From: Archangium sp.
Lineage (GTDB): Bacteria > Myxococcota > Myxococcia > Myxococcales > Myxococcaceae
Direction of reading: 5' to 3'
Length of the DNA stretch: 16,758 nucleotides
Assembly: GCA_016793585.1 (NCBI GenBank)
Contig: JAEUJR010000684.1
Span: forward strand, 1-16,758
Positions 1-6,852 of the stretch are shown here, piece by piece. The notes below the pieces were generated by a model. It worked only from the letters and a program-made list of their open reading frames with translations, was not told the origin of the DNA and did not search any database. Each line of letters begins with the position of its first letter. The stretch's first letter is position 1. The position numbers were made by a program, and so were the translations under genes.

Positions 1-56
1 GAGAACGAACCCGTCTCGACGACATCGACGAACATCTTGAGCGACTCCAACTGCAT
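1..56 (-). CDS. LysR-type transcriptional regulator, N-terminal fragment (runs off left edge)
   Basis: Only the first 18 codons lie in the window. They read MQLESLKMFVDVVETGSF, which matches the usual opening of LysR-type regulators: a short start, then a helix with the pattern L..F..V.E.GSF that begins the winged helix-turn-helix DNA-binding domain. The ATG is preceded by GAGG with a 6-base spacer, a good ribosome-binding site. The gene reads leftwards, co-directional with the barrel-protein gene on its right and separated from it by about 100 bases. Family members are DNA-binding activators or repressors that respond to small molecules, but nothing here shows the effector or target. The call rests on a short stretch, so family is likely and function unknown. 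Confidence 0.75.
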   Translation of the reverse strand, partial: MQLESLKMFVDVVETGSF

Positions 57-62
57 TGAGCA

Positions 63-66
63 CCTC
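63..66 (-). promoter_or_regulatory. Ribosome-binding site of the LysR-type gene
   Basis: The minus strand reads GAGG, then six bases, then ATG at 56-54. It supports this ATG as the true start of the regulator, against the competing plus-strand reading frames that cross the same bases. I saw no convincing -35/-10 pair in the rest of the 57-158 gap. Confidence 0.6.
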
Positions 67-158
67 GGCCTTTCAGGTCGTGCGGACGTAACGGCGTGCG
101 CCCATTAGCGCAACTCACGCGTACTGCGATTCGAGAAAGTGCACGTTGAGGGTGGGGC

Positions 159-1508
159 CTACATCACCCACTGCAGTGCCACTGAACCGCCCAGGTACTG
201 ATCTGCCGCCGAAGGTGCCGCGAACCGCGCGCCCTCTTCGGGGTTCAAGGTGAGGAAATACCGAGTCCAGTCGAAGGAAGCGCGCAGGTGCAGATTGTCG
301 ACCAGCTCCACCGACACGCCTGCGCCGGCGTCGACGCCGAAGCCGCGCGCGCGTTTGAAGTACGCGTCGGTGCCGAGCTCACCCGTCGAGACGAGGAACG
401 TGAAGCCGCCCATCGCGTCGACCCCGACGGGCCCAAGCTTGACGAGCCGCACGCCGAGCGCCCCCCGGGGGCCGGTGAACGCCACGCTCGGAATGTTCGG
501 GCGCGGCGTGCCGTCGTTGGCGGCGACGGGGTCGATCGAGAAGCGCTGCAGCGAGGCTCCGGCGACCGCCTCGACCGAGAACACCGAGCCGAACGGCTGA
601 CGAAACGCGGCGCTGATGCGAAACCGGTCGGCCCGCGTGCCGAACTTCGACGTGTCTTGCTTCGACGAGACGCCGACCGCGATGTCGCCTGCGAACGCGA
701 CGCCGAGGTTCGCGAGCACGCCCGAGGTGACATGCGCGCCCGGGTACCAGGTCGCGTCGAGCGCGACTGCTGGAGCGAAGTTGAGGCCGTACTTCGCGAG
801 CGCCTGTTCCGGGTCTCCCGCCCACGTGAGTGAACGCCCGAAGCCCCGAAAGCCGAGCCCGACCCGCAGCGCCGGCAGCGCAGACGGTGTCGATGGTTCG
901 CTCGTCGACGACGAGACGGTGGTCTCGGTCGTGGTCGACGTCGACGTCGTGGTGGACGTCTCCTTCTTCGGCGGCTCGCTCTTCGTCGCGACCTCGGTCT
1001 TCTTCGCCGGGTCACTCTTCGTCTCGGTGATCTTCGGCTCCGTCTTCGTCGGCTCGGGCTGGGGAGCGGCTTCTCCCGGGGGCGCCTGCCCCGTGGCGCA
1101 GGCGAGCACGATGGCGCCCGCGACGTTCTTCGGCAGCGCCTTGAGCGGCTTGCGCGCAGCCGCGCGGAAGACCTGGTTCTCGAGCGGCGTGCCGTCAGCA
1201 CCGTTGAGCACCGTGATCGACCACGAGTCGCCTGCCGACCGCGCGAGCACGACGGCGATCGCCTTCGCCGGCACCGTCAGCGCCCGAACCTCTTTCGCGG
1301 TCGGCGAGTCGGAGATCGCGTTGGTGTTGATGCTGGCCGAGAAGCGCGCCCCGAGCGTGCTCTGGAGCAGCCGCGCCATCGCAGGCGGCGCGTCGACCAC
1401 GACGGCGGGTTTTCCACCGGCGGGCTTCGCGGCGGCAGGCTTCTTCTTCGGCCCGGCGAACGCACTGGTCGCCAGAAGAATGAGGAGCACGCAAGCGGGG
1501 GTGCGCAT
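159..1508 (-). CDS. Exported protein with Ser/Thr/Pro/Lys-rich linker and C-terminal outer-membrane beta-barrel-like domain
   Basis: This 449-residue protein is probably an outer-membrane or envelope protein of unknown role. I start it at the ATG giving MRTPACVLLILLATSAFAGP, a clear signal peptide with likely cleavage after AFA (residue 18). An upstream in-frame start would add 31 residues with no signal-peptide character. Residues about 40-137 form a small mixed domain. Residues about 144-209 are a low-complexity linker: first Pro/Thr/Lys/Glu-rich, then an almost pure Thr/Ser run at 185-209. From about 211 to the end there are alternating hydrophobic strands rich in Gly and aromatics (LRVGLGFRGFGR; the closing VALQWVM), as in beta-barrel proteins. 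The layout suggests a periplasmic domain tethered to a barrel. It resembles lineage-specific myxobacterial outer-membrane proteins, but I recognise no named family. It is monocistronic or the last gene after the creatininase gene, 122 bases upstream. Confidence 0.8.
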   Translation of the reverse strand: MRTPACVLLILLATSAFAGPKKKPAAAKPAGGKPAVVVDAPPAMARLLQSTLGARFSASINTNAISDSPTAKEVRALTVPAKAIAVVLARSAGDSWSITVLNGADGTPLENQVFRAAARKPLKALPKNVAGAIVLACATGQAPPGEAAPQPEPTKTEPKITETKSDPAKKTEVATKSEPPKKETSTTTSTSTTTETTVSSSTSEPSTPSALPALRVGLGFRGFGRSLTWAGDPEQALAKYGLNFAPAVALDATWYPGAHVTSGVLANLGVAFAGDIAVGVSSKQDTSKFGTRADRFRISAAFRQPFGSVFSVEAVAGASLQRFSIDPVAANDGTPRPNIPSVAFTGPRGALGVRLVKLGPVGVDAMGGFTFLVSTGELGTDAYFKRARGFGVDAGAGVSVELVDNLHLRASFDWTRYFLTLNPEEGARFAAPSAADQYLGGSVALQWVM

Positions 1509-1560
1509 GCGGGGGATAATCGCCCGACTTCGACGGCGCGTCGCGTGTTGTTCGTGCGGA

Positions 1561-1594
1561 AGGTGTGCCTGGCTGCCACCTGCCGTGAACACCT
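1561..1594. other. Imperfect inverted repeat between the creatininase and barrel-protein genes
   Basis: In the 122-base gap the arms AGGTGT (1561-1566) and ACACCT (1589-1594) are perfect complements. Between them is a small nested TGGC-T-GCCA palindrome. There is no T-run, so an intrinsic terminator is doubtful. It could be an operator for the barrel gene or a chance repeat. Confidence 0.2.
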
Positions 1595-1630
1595 GAAGCA
1601 CGGCCCTTGCGTCGCGGCCGCGCTTCGTCC

Positions 1631-2356
1631 TCAGGCGTTCATCGCGTCGAGCGTCGCGCGGGTGATGATCTCGAAGAGCCGCTGGCCTTCGGCCGCCGAG
1701 GCCTCAGCGGGAGCGCCGAAGTACGCGTCGGGTCCGCCTGCTTCGAAGAAGTTGGTCGCGCCGGCCTTGATCGCTCCGGGAAGATCGACGTCGAGCGAGG
1801 GCAGGGCTCGGCGCGCCTCCTCGTTCACCAGATGCGGGGCGGCCGCGAGCATCAGCGAGGTCTCGTAGCTGCCCGCGTGACTGCCGCCGTGCATGAACTC
1901 GTCTCCGAGCAGCGGCCCCGTCGGCTTGCGCCGGTGATCGGGCACGACGACGCGAAAGGCGGCGCCGGCTCCCGCCTCGGTCGCGGCCGTGTGCACCACC
2001 TTGAAGTGCGCCGGCTCGAGGTGGTGGTTGATGACGCAGATGCGCCCGAAGCCGGCGCGGCCGATGCCGCGAATGACGTTCACCAGCATCGCCTTCGCGG
2101 TCTCGGCGGCGAGGCTGACCGTTCCCGCGAACGGCGCGGCGAAGTCGGTGAGGGAATACGTGACGGCGGGGAACTCCACCGTCTCGTGCACCAGCCCGAC
2201 GCGGCGGCAGACCTCCTGCGCGATGACGACGTCGACGTTGAGCGGCAGGTGCGGGCCGTGCGCTTCGGTGGAGCCGATGGGCAGCAACGCCCACGCGTTC
2301 GAGGTGGCGAGCGCCTTCACCCGGGGCCATGCCAGCTGCGCTGCGAGGTGGTTCAT
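1631..2356 (-). CDS. Creatininase-family metal-dependent amidohydrolase
   Basis: This 241-residue protein is of normal length for the creatininase family, which hydrolyses cyclic or linear amides with two metal ions. Members include creatinine amidohydrolase, MftE-type peptidases and FAPy deformylases. The N-terminal motif GSTEAHGPHLPLNVD (28-42) supplies the expected metal ligands Glu31, His33 and Asp42. NHHLEPAH (110-117) supplies His112 and Glu114, with the two-residue spacing of the His/Glu pair in true creatininases rather than the HGGN form common in relatives. HAGSYETS (160-167) is the conserved later motif. There is no signal peptide, so it is cytosolic. Its ATG overlaps the stop of the upstream membrane-protein gene (ATGA), so the two are co-transcribed. 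The substrate cannot be told from the sequence; creatinine itself is only one option. Confidence 0.88.
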   Translation of the reverse strand: MNHLAAQLAWPRVKALATSNAWALLPIGSTEAHGPHLPLNVDVVIAQEVCRRVGLVHETVEFPAVTYSLTDFAAPFAGTVSLAAETAKAMLVNVIRGIGRAGFGRICVINHHLEPAHFKVVHTAATEAGAGAAFRVVVPDHRRKPTGPLLGDEFMHGGSHAGSYETSLMLAAAPHLVNEEARRALPSLDVDLPGAIKAGATNFFEAGGPDAYFGAPAEASAAEGQRLFEIITRATLDAMNA

Positions 2357-3246
2357 GAGTCTTCGTCTCTCCGTTTCACGGCGGGGCGGCTGCCGCTGCT
2401 CTTCACCGCGGGCCGCCCCGAAGAACTCTTCACGGCAGGTCTTCCCGGCGAGCTCTTCGAGACAGCGGGCCGGCCTGGGCTGCTCGTTCTCGTGACTGCG
2501 GGTCTTCCCGAGTTCGTGGGGCGCGGCTTCGGCGCAGGCGGAGGCTCGGCGATCGTCAAGTCGCCATCGTCGTCTTCTGCAGGAGCGTCATACTTGCGCG
2601 GTGCTTCGCCCAGCCCGTCACGCCAGCTGCCCAGCTTCTGCGCGTCGGCTTCGGCCTTCTTCAGGTTCTCTTCGTGTTCTTTCTCGCGCGCCTTCTTCGC
2701 GCCGAACTGACCGTAGACCCAGACCGCGAGGATCAACACGACTCCGGGAGACGACCACCACACGACCCGTTCGGGCCCCGCGAGCAGCTGATCAGGCGCC
2801 CAGCCGCGATCTCTCGAGCCGACGGCGAGCCAGGGCGAACGCTCCTCCTCCACGCGCTGCGCCGCCTTCGAGACGAGCTCGGCCTTGCGCGCGAAATCGG
2901 GGTTCAACTTGAAGCCGCGTTCATCGAAGCGCCACCGCAGCCGCTCGGTGTGCGTCGCGAGCTCCTTGTTCTCGGGAATCAGCCGCGCGGCTTCGAGCAC
3001 GTGCCCGAACGCGGCCTCGAGCTGGGGCTGCGTGCACTTGCGCCCATCGTCGACGCCGAGCAGCGACAGCGCCTTCGCGTAGTGCTCGGCCGCCTGGTAC
3101 TCGGGCGACTCCCAGTACGTCTTCCAGATGTAGCCGACGACCGCGAGCGCATAGACCACGAGCACGACGAAGAGCCCCCACGGCACGGGGAACTTCGGGC
3201 GGGGCGGCTTCTTCGGCGCGGCTGGGCGGTACTCGTGAACGGCCAT
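2353..3246 (-). CDS. Two-helix membrane protein with RPAV-repeat tail
   Basis: This 297-residue protein belongs to no family I recognise. A basic, Pro-rich N-terminus (1-20) precedes a first membrane helix at about 21-40 (VPWGLFVVLVVYALAVVGYI). Residues 45-140 are helical and TPR-like in composition (SPEYQAAEHYAKALSLL). A second helix spans about 161-180. A charged helical stretch follows at 182-206, then an acidic patch EDDDGD and a Pro/Ser/Arg/Lys-rich tail. Residues 246-290 hold five copies of an RPAV repeat, ending KRRDEDS. If both ends face the cytosol, the TPR-like part lies in the periplasm. I chose the ATG at 3246; a GTG at 3273 in the same frame would add nine residues. Neither has a clear ribosome-binding site. 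It lies upstream of, and overlaps, the creatininase gene, and is divergent from ldcA with only 30 bases between starts. Confidence 0.8.
   Translation of the reverse strand: MAVHEYRPAAPKKPPRPKFPVPWGLFVVLVVYALAVVGYIWKTYWESPEYQAAEHYAKALSLLGVDDGRKCTQPQLEAAFGHVLEAARLIPENKELATHTERLRWRFDERGFKLNPDFARKAELVSKAAQRVEEERSPWLAVGSRDRGWAPDQLLAGPERVVWWSSPGVVLILAVWVYGQFGAKKAREKEHEENLKKAEADAQKLGSWRDGLGEAPRKYDAPAEDDDGDLTIAEPPPAPKPRPTNSGRPAVTRTSSPGRPAVSKSSPGRPAVKSSSGRPAVKSSGSRPAVKRRDEDS
2377..2511 (-). repeat. Tandem RPAV repeats in a membrane-protein tail
   Basis: Five successive units of the form (S/G)-(S/P)-G-R-P-A-V plus two or three Ser/Thr/Lys residues occupy the C-terminal tail. The first four are spaced by about 9-11 residues and the last is compressed to GSRPAVKRR. 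The same period is visible in the DNA, where GGGCCGG/GCGGGGCGG-like cores alternate with CTCTTCAC/CTCTTCGA. The units look duplicated and then diverged. The tail is positively charged and probably disordered. Confidence 0.7.
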
Positions 3247-3276
3247 GAGGGCTCGAAGGGAGTGTACAACCACGTC

Positions 3277-4161
3277 ATGTCGTTCTCTGCCATGCCGGTG
3301 CTTTCGCCCGGCTCCCGTCTCGGAGTGGTGGCGCCGTCAGGGCCGTTCGATCGCGAGAAGTTCGAGAAGGGGCTGGCGGTGTTGGCCGGCCGGTACCGCG
3401 TCGAGGTGGCGCCCGAGGCTGGTGAGACGTTTCGGTATCTCGCAGGCCCGGACGAGTCGCGAACGCGCGCGCTGCAGCGCTGCCTCGACGACGCCGAGGT
3501 GGGCACCATCATCGCGGCGCGTGGTGGGTATGGCGCGATGCGGTTGCTCGAGTCGCTGACGCCCAGGCGCGTCGCGACGATCGTGGGGTTCTCCGACGTG
3601 ACGGCGCTGCATCTCGCGTGGCAGGCCCGTCGGTGGCGCTCGGTGCACGGCCCCGTGGTGACGCAGTTGGGAGCGCAGCCGGCCGATGTCATCACGCGCA
3701 CCTTCGAGGTGCTCGAGGGGCGGCGGGTGGCTCCGCTCATGGGCTCCGAGACGATCGTGCCTGGCCAGGCAGAGGGGCCCCTCGTCGGCGGGAACCTGTC
3801 GTTGCTCGCGAGCCTGGTCGGCACGCGCTTCATGCCTTCGCTCTCGGGCGCGGTGCTGCTGCTCGAAGACGTCGGGGAGCGGCCGTATCGACTCGATCGC
3901 ATGGTGACGCACCTGAAGCTCGCGGGCGCGCTCGAAGGCGTCGCCGGTGTGGTGCTGGGCGAGTTCACCGACTGCGAAGAGAAGGGCGCCTCGTTCACGT
4001 CTGCGCAGGTGCTCTCGGAGCTGACCGGCGCGCTCGGCGTTCCAGTGCTCGCGGGGCTTCCCATCGGTCACGGTGTGGTGAACCAGCCCGTCGTGCTCGG
4101 AGCGCGCGTGCGCGTCGACGCCTCGAACAAGCGGCTCGAGTGTCTCGAGGGCCTCGCGTGA
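3277..4161 (+). CDS. ldcA: LD-carboxypeptidase (peptidase S66, LdcA/MccF family)
   Basis: This 294-residue cytosolic serine peptidase, the usual family length, should remove the terminal D-Ala from murein tetrapeptide during cell-wall recycling. Visible motifs run in family order: VAPSGPFD near the N-terminus, ARGGYG (81-86), GFSD with nucleophile Ser106, LLLEDVGERPYRLDR with Glu197, and GLPIGHGVVNQPV with His265. The 68-residue Glu-to-His spacing equals that of the known catalytic triads of Pseudomonas LdcA and of MccF. No signal peptide is seen. The ATG at 3277 follows GAAGGGAG at a longish distance; an ATG five codons later is the alternative. It opens the plus-strand gene run, and its TGA overlaps the GTG of the next gene. 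A role in microcin-like peptide immunity (MccF) is possible, but the nearby mpl favours murein recycling. Confidence 0.92.
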   Translation: MSFSAMPVLSPGSRLGVVAPSGPFDREKFEKGLAVLAGRYRVEVAPEAGETFRYLAGPDESRTRALQRCLDDAEVGTIIAARGGYGAMRLLESLTPRRVATIVGFSDVTALHLAWQARRWRSVHGPVVTQLGAQPADVITRTFEVLEGRRVAPLMGSETIVPGQAEGPLVGGNLSLLASLVGTRFMPSLSGAVLLLEDVGERPYRLDRMVTHLKLAGALEGVAGVVLGEFTDCEEKGASFTSAQVLSELTGALGVPVLAGLPIGHGVVNQPVVLGARVRVDASNKRLECLEGLA

Positions 4162-5225
4162 AGTCGCTCGACGAGCTGCTCTCTCGCGGCGTGAACGAGC
4201 GCGTGTTCTCGCAGGCTCGCGCGGTCGTTCGTTCGAAGGGACAGGTCGTCTACGAAGGTGGCAACGCGGCGCCCGAGGCGGTGTTCGATCTCGCGTCGGT
4301 GACGAAGGTGATGAGCACCACCGCGTTGCTGGGTCGTCTGTCGGCGCGTGGAACGCTCGACGTGCGCGCGCCGATTCGCTCGGCGCTGCCCGATGCCCAG
4401 CTCGACGCGACCATCGCCGACGTCGCGTTTCATCGCTCAGGCCTGCCTGCCTTTCTTCCGTTCTTCGCGCAGGTGACGAAGGAGCACCCCGAGCTGTTCG
4501 AGCACCCGACGCCCGAGCTGCGCCGGCGCGTTCGTGACGAAGTCGTCACGCGCGTGCTCGACGTTCCAGCCGAGCGGCCTGTGGGTGCTGCGGCCGTCTA
4601 CAGCGACCTCGGCTTCATTCTGCTCGGCGAGGCCCTCGCCGCGGTGGCGAAGAAGCCGCTCGACGAGGCGTTCCGTGACGAGGTGGCTGCTCCACTCGGG
4701 CTCTCGAGCTGCTTTCGCCCGCGCTCACCGCACGTCGTCGACACGGGAGGCACGCGGCCCAGGGAGCCGGCTCCCGGCCAGGAGTCGATGTGGCAGTGCC
4801 AGACGTGGCCGTCACGCCCGGGTGAAGTCGACGATGACAATGCGTGGGTGATGAACGGCGTCGCGGGCCACGCGGGGCTCTTTTCGACGGCCGCCGACGT
4901 CGCGCGGTTCGGGCAGGCCGTGCTCGACGGGTGGCTCGTGTCTCCGCTCGGGTGGAGCGTGGACTCCACGACGCCCGGCAGCACGCGCACCTTTGGCTTC
5001 GACACGCCGTCGGCAGAGGGCGCTTCGTGTGGTCCACGCTTTGGGCGCGCCGGCCCACTCGGCGCCATCGGCCACCTCGGCTTCACCGGCACGAGCCTGT
5101 GGATCGACTTCGATCGCCAGCTCGTCGTGACGTTGCTCACCAACCGCGTCCTGTTCGGTCGCGCGAACCTTCAGATTCGCGCGTTCAGGCAGGTCTTCCA
5201 CGAGTCGGTGCTCGACGCGCTGTGA
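4158..5225 (+). CDS. S12-family (beta-lactamase/PBP-fold) serine hydrolase
   Basis: This 355-residue protein has the three active-site motifs of class C beta-lactamase-like enzymes: SVTK with nucleophile Ser47 and Lys50, YSD at 148-150 (in place of YAN/YSN), and GHLGFTGTS at 305-313 in place of the KTG motif. FHRSGLP (91-97) and NGVAGHAGLFSTAADVARF (233-251) are further family hallmarks. Translation starts at the GTG at 4158 that overlaps the ldcA stop (GTGA). This N-terminus has no signal peptide or membrane segment, so the enzyme is probably cytosolic and unlikely to be an exported beta-lactamase. Family members include esterases, D-amino-acid amidases/peptidases and the Bacillus N-acetylmuramyl-L-alanine amidase AmiE (YbbE). 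Placed between ldcA and mpl, a muropeptide substrate is the best guess, but this is inference. Confidence 0.88.
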   Translation: MKSLDELLSRGVNERVFSQARAVVRSKGQVVYEGGNAAPEAVFDLASVTKVMSTTALLGRLSARGTLDVRAPIRSALPDAQLDATIADVAFHRSGLPAFLPFFAQVTKEHPELFEHPTPELRRRVRDEVVTRVLDVPAERPVGAAAVYSDLGFILLGEALAAVAKKPLDEAFRDEVAAPLGLSSCFRPRSPHVVDTGGTRPREPAPGQESMWQCQTWPSRPGEVDDDNAWVMNGVAGHAGLFSTAADVARFGQAVLDGWLVSPLGWSVDSTTPGSTRTFGFDTPSAEGASCGPRFGRAGPLGAIGHLGFTGTSLWIDFDRQLVVTLLTNRVLFGRANLQIRAFRQVFHESVLDAL

Positions 5226-5278
5226 CGCGGTAGAACCGTCGAGCCCAACCTTCCAGAAAAGGCAGCTCGGTTCACGGT

Positions 5279-5374
5279 GAGCGAATCGAGGCGCTCCTGC
5301 TCGTGTCGCTCTCCGTGCGCGACCCCGATGGGCTGACGTTCGAGTTTCTCTTCGACGATCTCGCTGCGCCGTGA
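5279..5374 (+). pseudogene. Possible 3' relic of a VOC (glyoxalase-fold) gene
   Basis: In the 148-base gap between the serine hydrolase and mpl one frame stays open from a TAG at 5231 to a TGA at 5372-5374. Its last 32 codons contain LSVRDPDGLTFEFLFDDL. This strongly resembles the C-terminal strand of vicinal-oxygen-chelate proteins, where RDPDG is followed by the metal-ligand Glu in a (I/F)EF context. There is no usable start codon or ribosome-binding site upstream, and the rest of a VOC domain is absent. The TGA overlaps the ATG at 5374 of mpl (TGATG), the coupling used by real gene pairs in this operon. It may be the end of a gene that was mostly deleted. Chance resemblance is the alternative. 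Confidence 0.35.
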
Positions 5375-6852
5375 TGGAACCAACCGCGATGACCGACTCA
5401 GACAACGGCAACGTGCTCGCGACGATCGACCCCTCGTCCATCAAACGCATTCACCTCGTGGGCGTCGGCGGCACGGGCATGGGCAGCTTCGCCGGCATGC
5501 TGAAGGCCGCGGGCTACGAGGTGACGGGCAGCGACGAGAACGTCTACCCGCCGATGAGCGACATGCTGCGAACGTGGGGCATTCCCGCGATGACGCCGTA
5601 CAAGCCCGAGAACCTCGACGCCGCGCGCGCCGACCTCGTCATCATCGGCAACGTCATTCGCCGCGTGAACCCCGAGGCGACGTCGGCGCGTGAACGTGGC
5701 GTGAAGCAGATGAGCTTCCCCGCGGCGCTCGGCTCGCTGTTCCTCGAGTCGCGTCATTCGGTCGTCGTCGCAGGCACGCATGGGAAGACGACGACGAGCT
5801 CGCTCATGGGGCACGTGCTCGCGGCCGCCGGGAGAGATCCCACCTTCCTCGTGGGCGGCGTCACGAAGAACTACTCGGGCAACTACCGCCTCGGGCGCGG
5901 GCCGCACTTCGTGGTCGAAGGTGACGAGTACGACACCGCGTACTTCGACAAGGGCCCCAAGTTTCTGCACTACCAGCCGAAGAGCGTGATCCTCACCAGC
6001 ATCGAGCTCGATCACGCCGACATCTATCGCGACCTCGCGCACTACGAGTCGAGCTTCGAGAAGTTGATGGCCCTGGTGCCGGCCGGCGGGTACGTCGCGG
6101 TGAGCGCGGCCTGGCCCAACGCCGTTCGGCTCGCGCGCGCGTCGAAGGCGAAGGTGACGACGTACGACGGTCACGAGGGCGCCACGGCCGATGTCGTCGG
6201 CACGAACGTTCGCCTCGGGCCTGAAGGGGTTCGCTTCGTCGTCGTCGAAGCCGGCGTGGCGCAGGGCGAGTTCCTCTTGCCGATGGCCGGCAGACACAAC
6301 CTCGAGAACGCGCTCGGCGTGTACGCGTGCGCCCGGGGGCTGGGGCTCTCTGCAGACGAGATTCGCGCCGGCTTCGCGTCGTTCGAGGGCGTGAAGCGGC
6401 GGCAGGAGATTCGGGGAGAGCCCGCCGGCGTGCTCGTCATCGACGACTTCGCGCATCACCCCACGGCAGTTCGAGAGACGATCGCTGCGGTGAAGTCCCG
6501 GTGGCCTTCGCGGCCCCTGTGGGCCGTGTTCGAGCCGCGCAGCAACACGAGCCGCCGCAACCTGCATCAGGCCGAGTACGCGAAGAGCTTCGACGGCGCC
6601 GCGCGTGCGTCGATCAAGGTTCCCGAGCGGCACGACAAGATCCCCGCGGGTGAAGAGCTCGACGTGCCGCGGCTCGCGAAGGAGCTGACCGACGCCGGCA
6701 TTCCTTCGGTGGCCGCGGCGACCGTGCCCGCCCTGGTCGACGAGGTGGCGGCCGGAGCGCGCCGTGGCGATCTCGTGCTCGTGATGAGCAACGGTGGGTT
6801 CGGAGGCTTCATCGACTCGTTGCTGGCGCGGCTGGCTGAGAGGAGCGCGTGA
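5374..6852 (+). CDS. mpl: UDP-N-acetylmuramate:L-alanyl-gamma-D-glutamyl-meso-diaminopimelate ligase
   Basis: This Mur-ligase family enzyme reattaches recycled tripeptide L-Ala-gamma-D-Glu-meso-DAP to UDP-MurNAc, using ATP, in the cytosol. Of 492 residues, the N-terminal nucleotide-binding part carries IHLVGVGGTGMGSFAGML (26-43) and GSDENVYPPMS (52-62). The NVYPPMS form distinguishes Mpl from MurC. The ATP loop GTHGKTTT is at 134-141. EGDEYDTAYFDKGPKFLHY (182-200) and ELDHADIY (211-218) are again typical of Mpl. Starts at 5371 (GTG), 5374 (ATG) and 5389 (ATG) are possible. I chose 5374 because it overlaps the upstream stop; 5389 has a weak GGA before it. It is about 35 residues longer than the E. 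coli protein, partly in a 20-residue N-terminal extension. The stop overlaps the next gene's ATG by one base. Confidence 0.95.
   Translation: MEPTAMTDSDNGNVLATIDPSSIKRIHLVGVGGTGMGSFAGMLKAAGYEVTGSDENVYPPMSDMLRTWGIPAMTPYKPENLDAARADLVIIGNVIRRVNPEATSARERGVKQMSFPAALGSLFLESRHSVVVAGTHGKTTTSSLMGHVLAAAGRDPTFLVGGVTKNYSGNYRLGRGPHFVVEGDEYDTAYFDKGPKFLHYQPKSVILTSIELDHADIYRDLAHYESSFEKLMALVPAGGYVAVSAAWPNAVRLARASKAKVTTYDGHEGATADVVGTNVRLGPEGVRFVVVEAGVAQGEFLLPMAGRHNLENALGVYACARGLGLSADEIRAGFASFEGVKRRQEIRGEPAGVLVIDDFAHHPTAVRETIAAVKSRWPSRPLWAVFEPRSNTSRRNLHQAEYAKSFDGAARASIKVPERHDKIPAGEELDVPRLAKELTDAGIPSVAAATVPALVDEVAAGARRGDLVLVMSNGGFGGFIDSLLARLAERSA

Noticed and set aside
3..59. Plus-strand frame ending ERTRLDDIDEHLERLQLH then TGA, looking like the C-terminus of a helical protein
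   Set aside because: The same bases on the minus strand encode a LysR-type start (MQLESLKMFVDVVETGSF) with a well-placed GAGG ribosome-binding site, which explains them better.
57..158. Candidate promoter TTGCGC, 17 bases, TACGTC upstream of the LysR-type gene (minus strand)
   Set aside because: Only about half of the positions match the -35 and -10 consensus, no better than chance here.
5398..6633. Open minus-strand frame of about 410 codons opposite mpl
   Set aside because: mpl motifs on the plus strand are unambiguous; the antisense translation has no motif.
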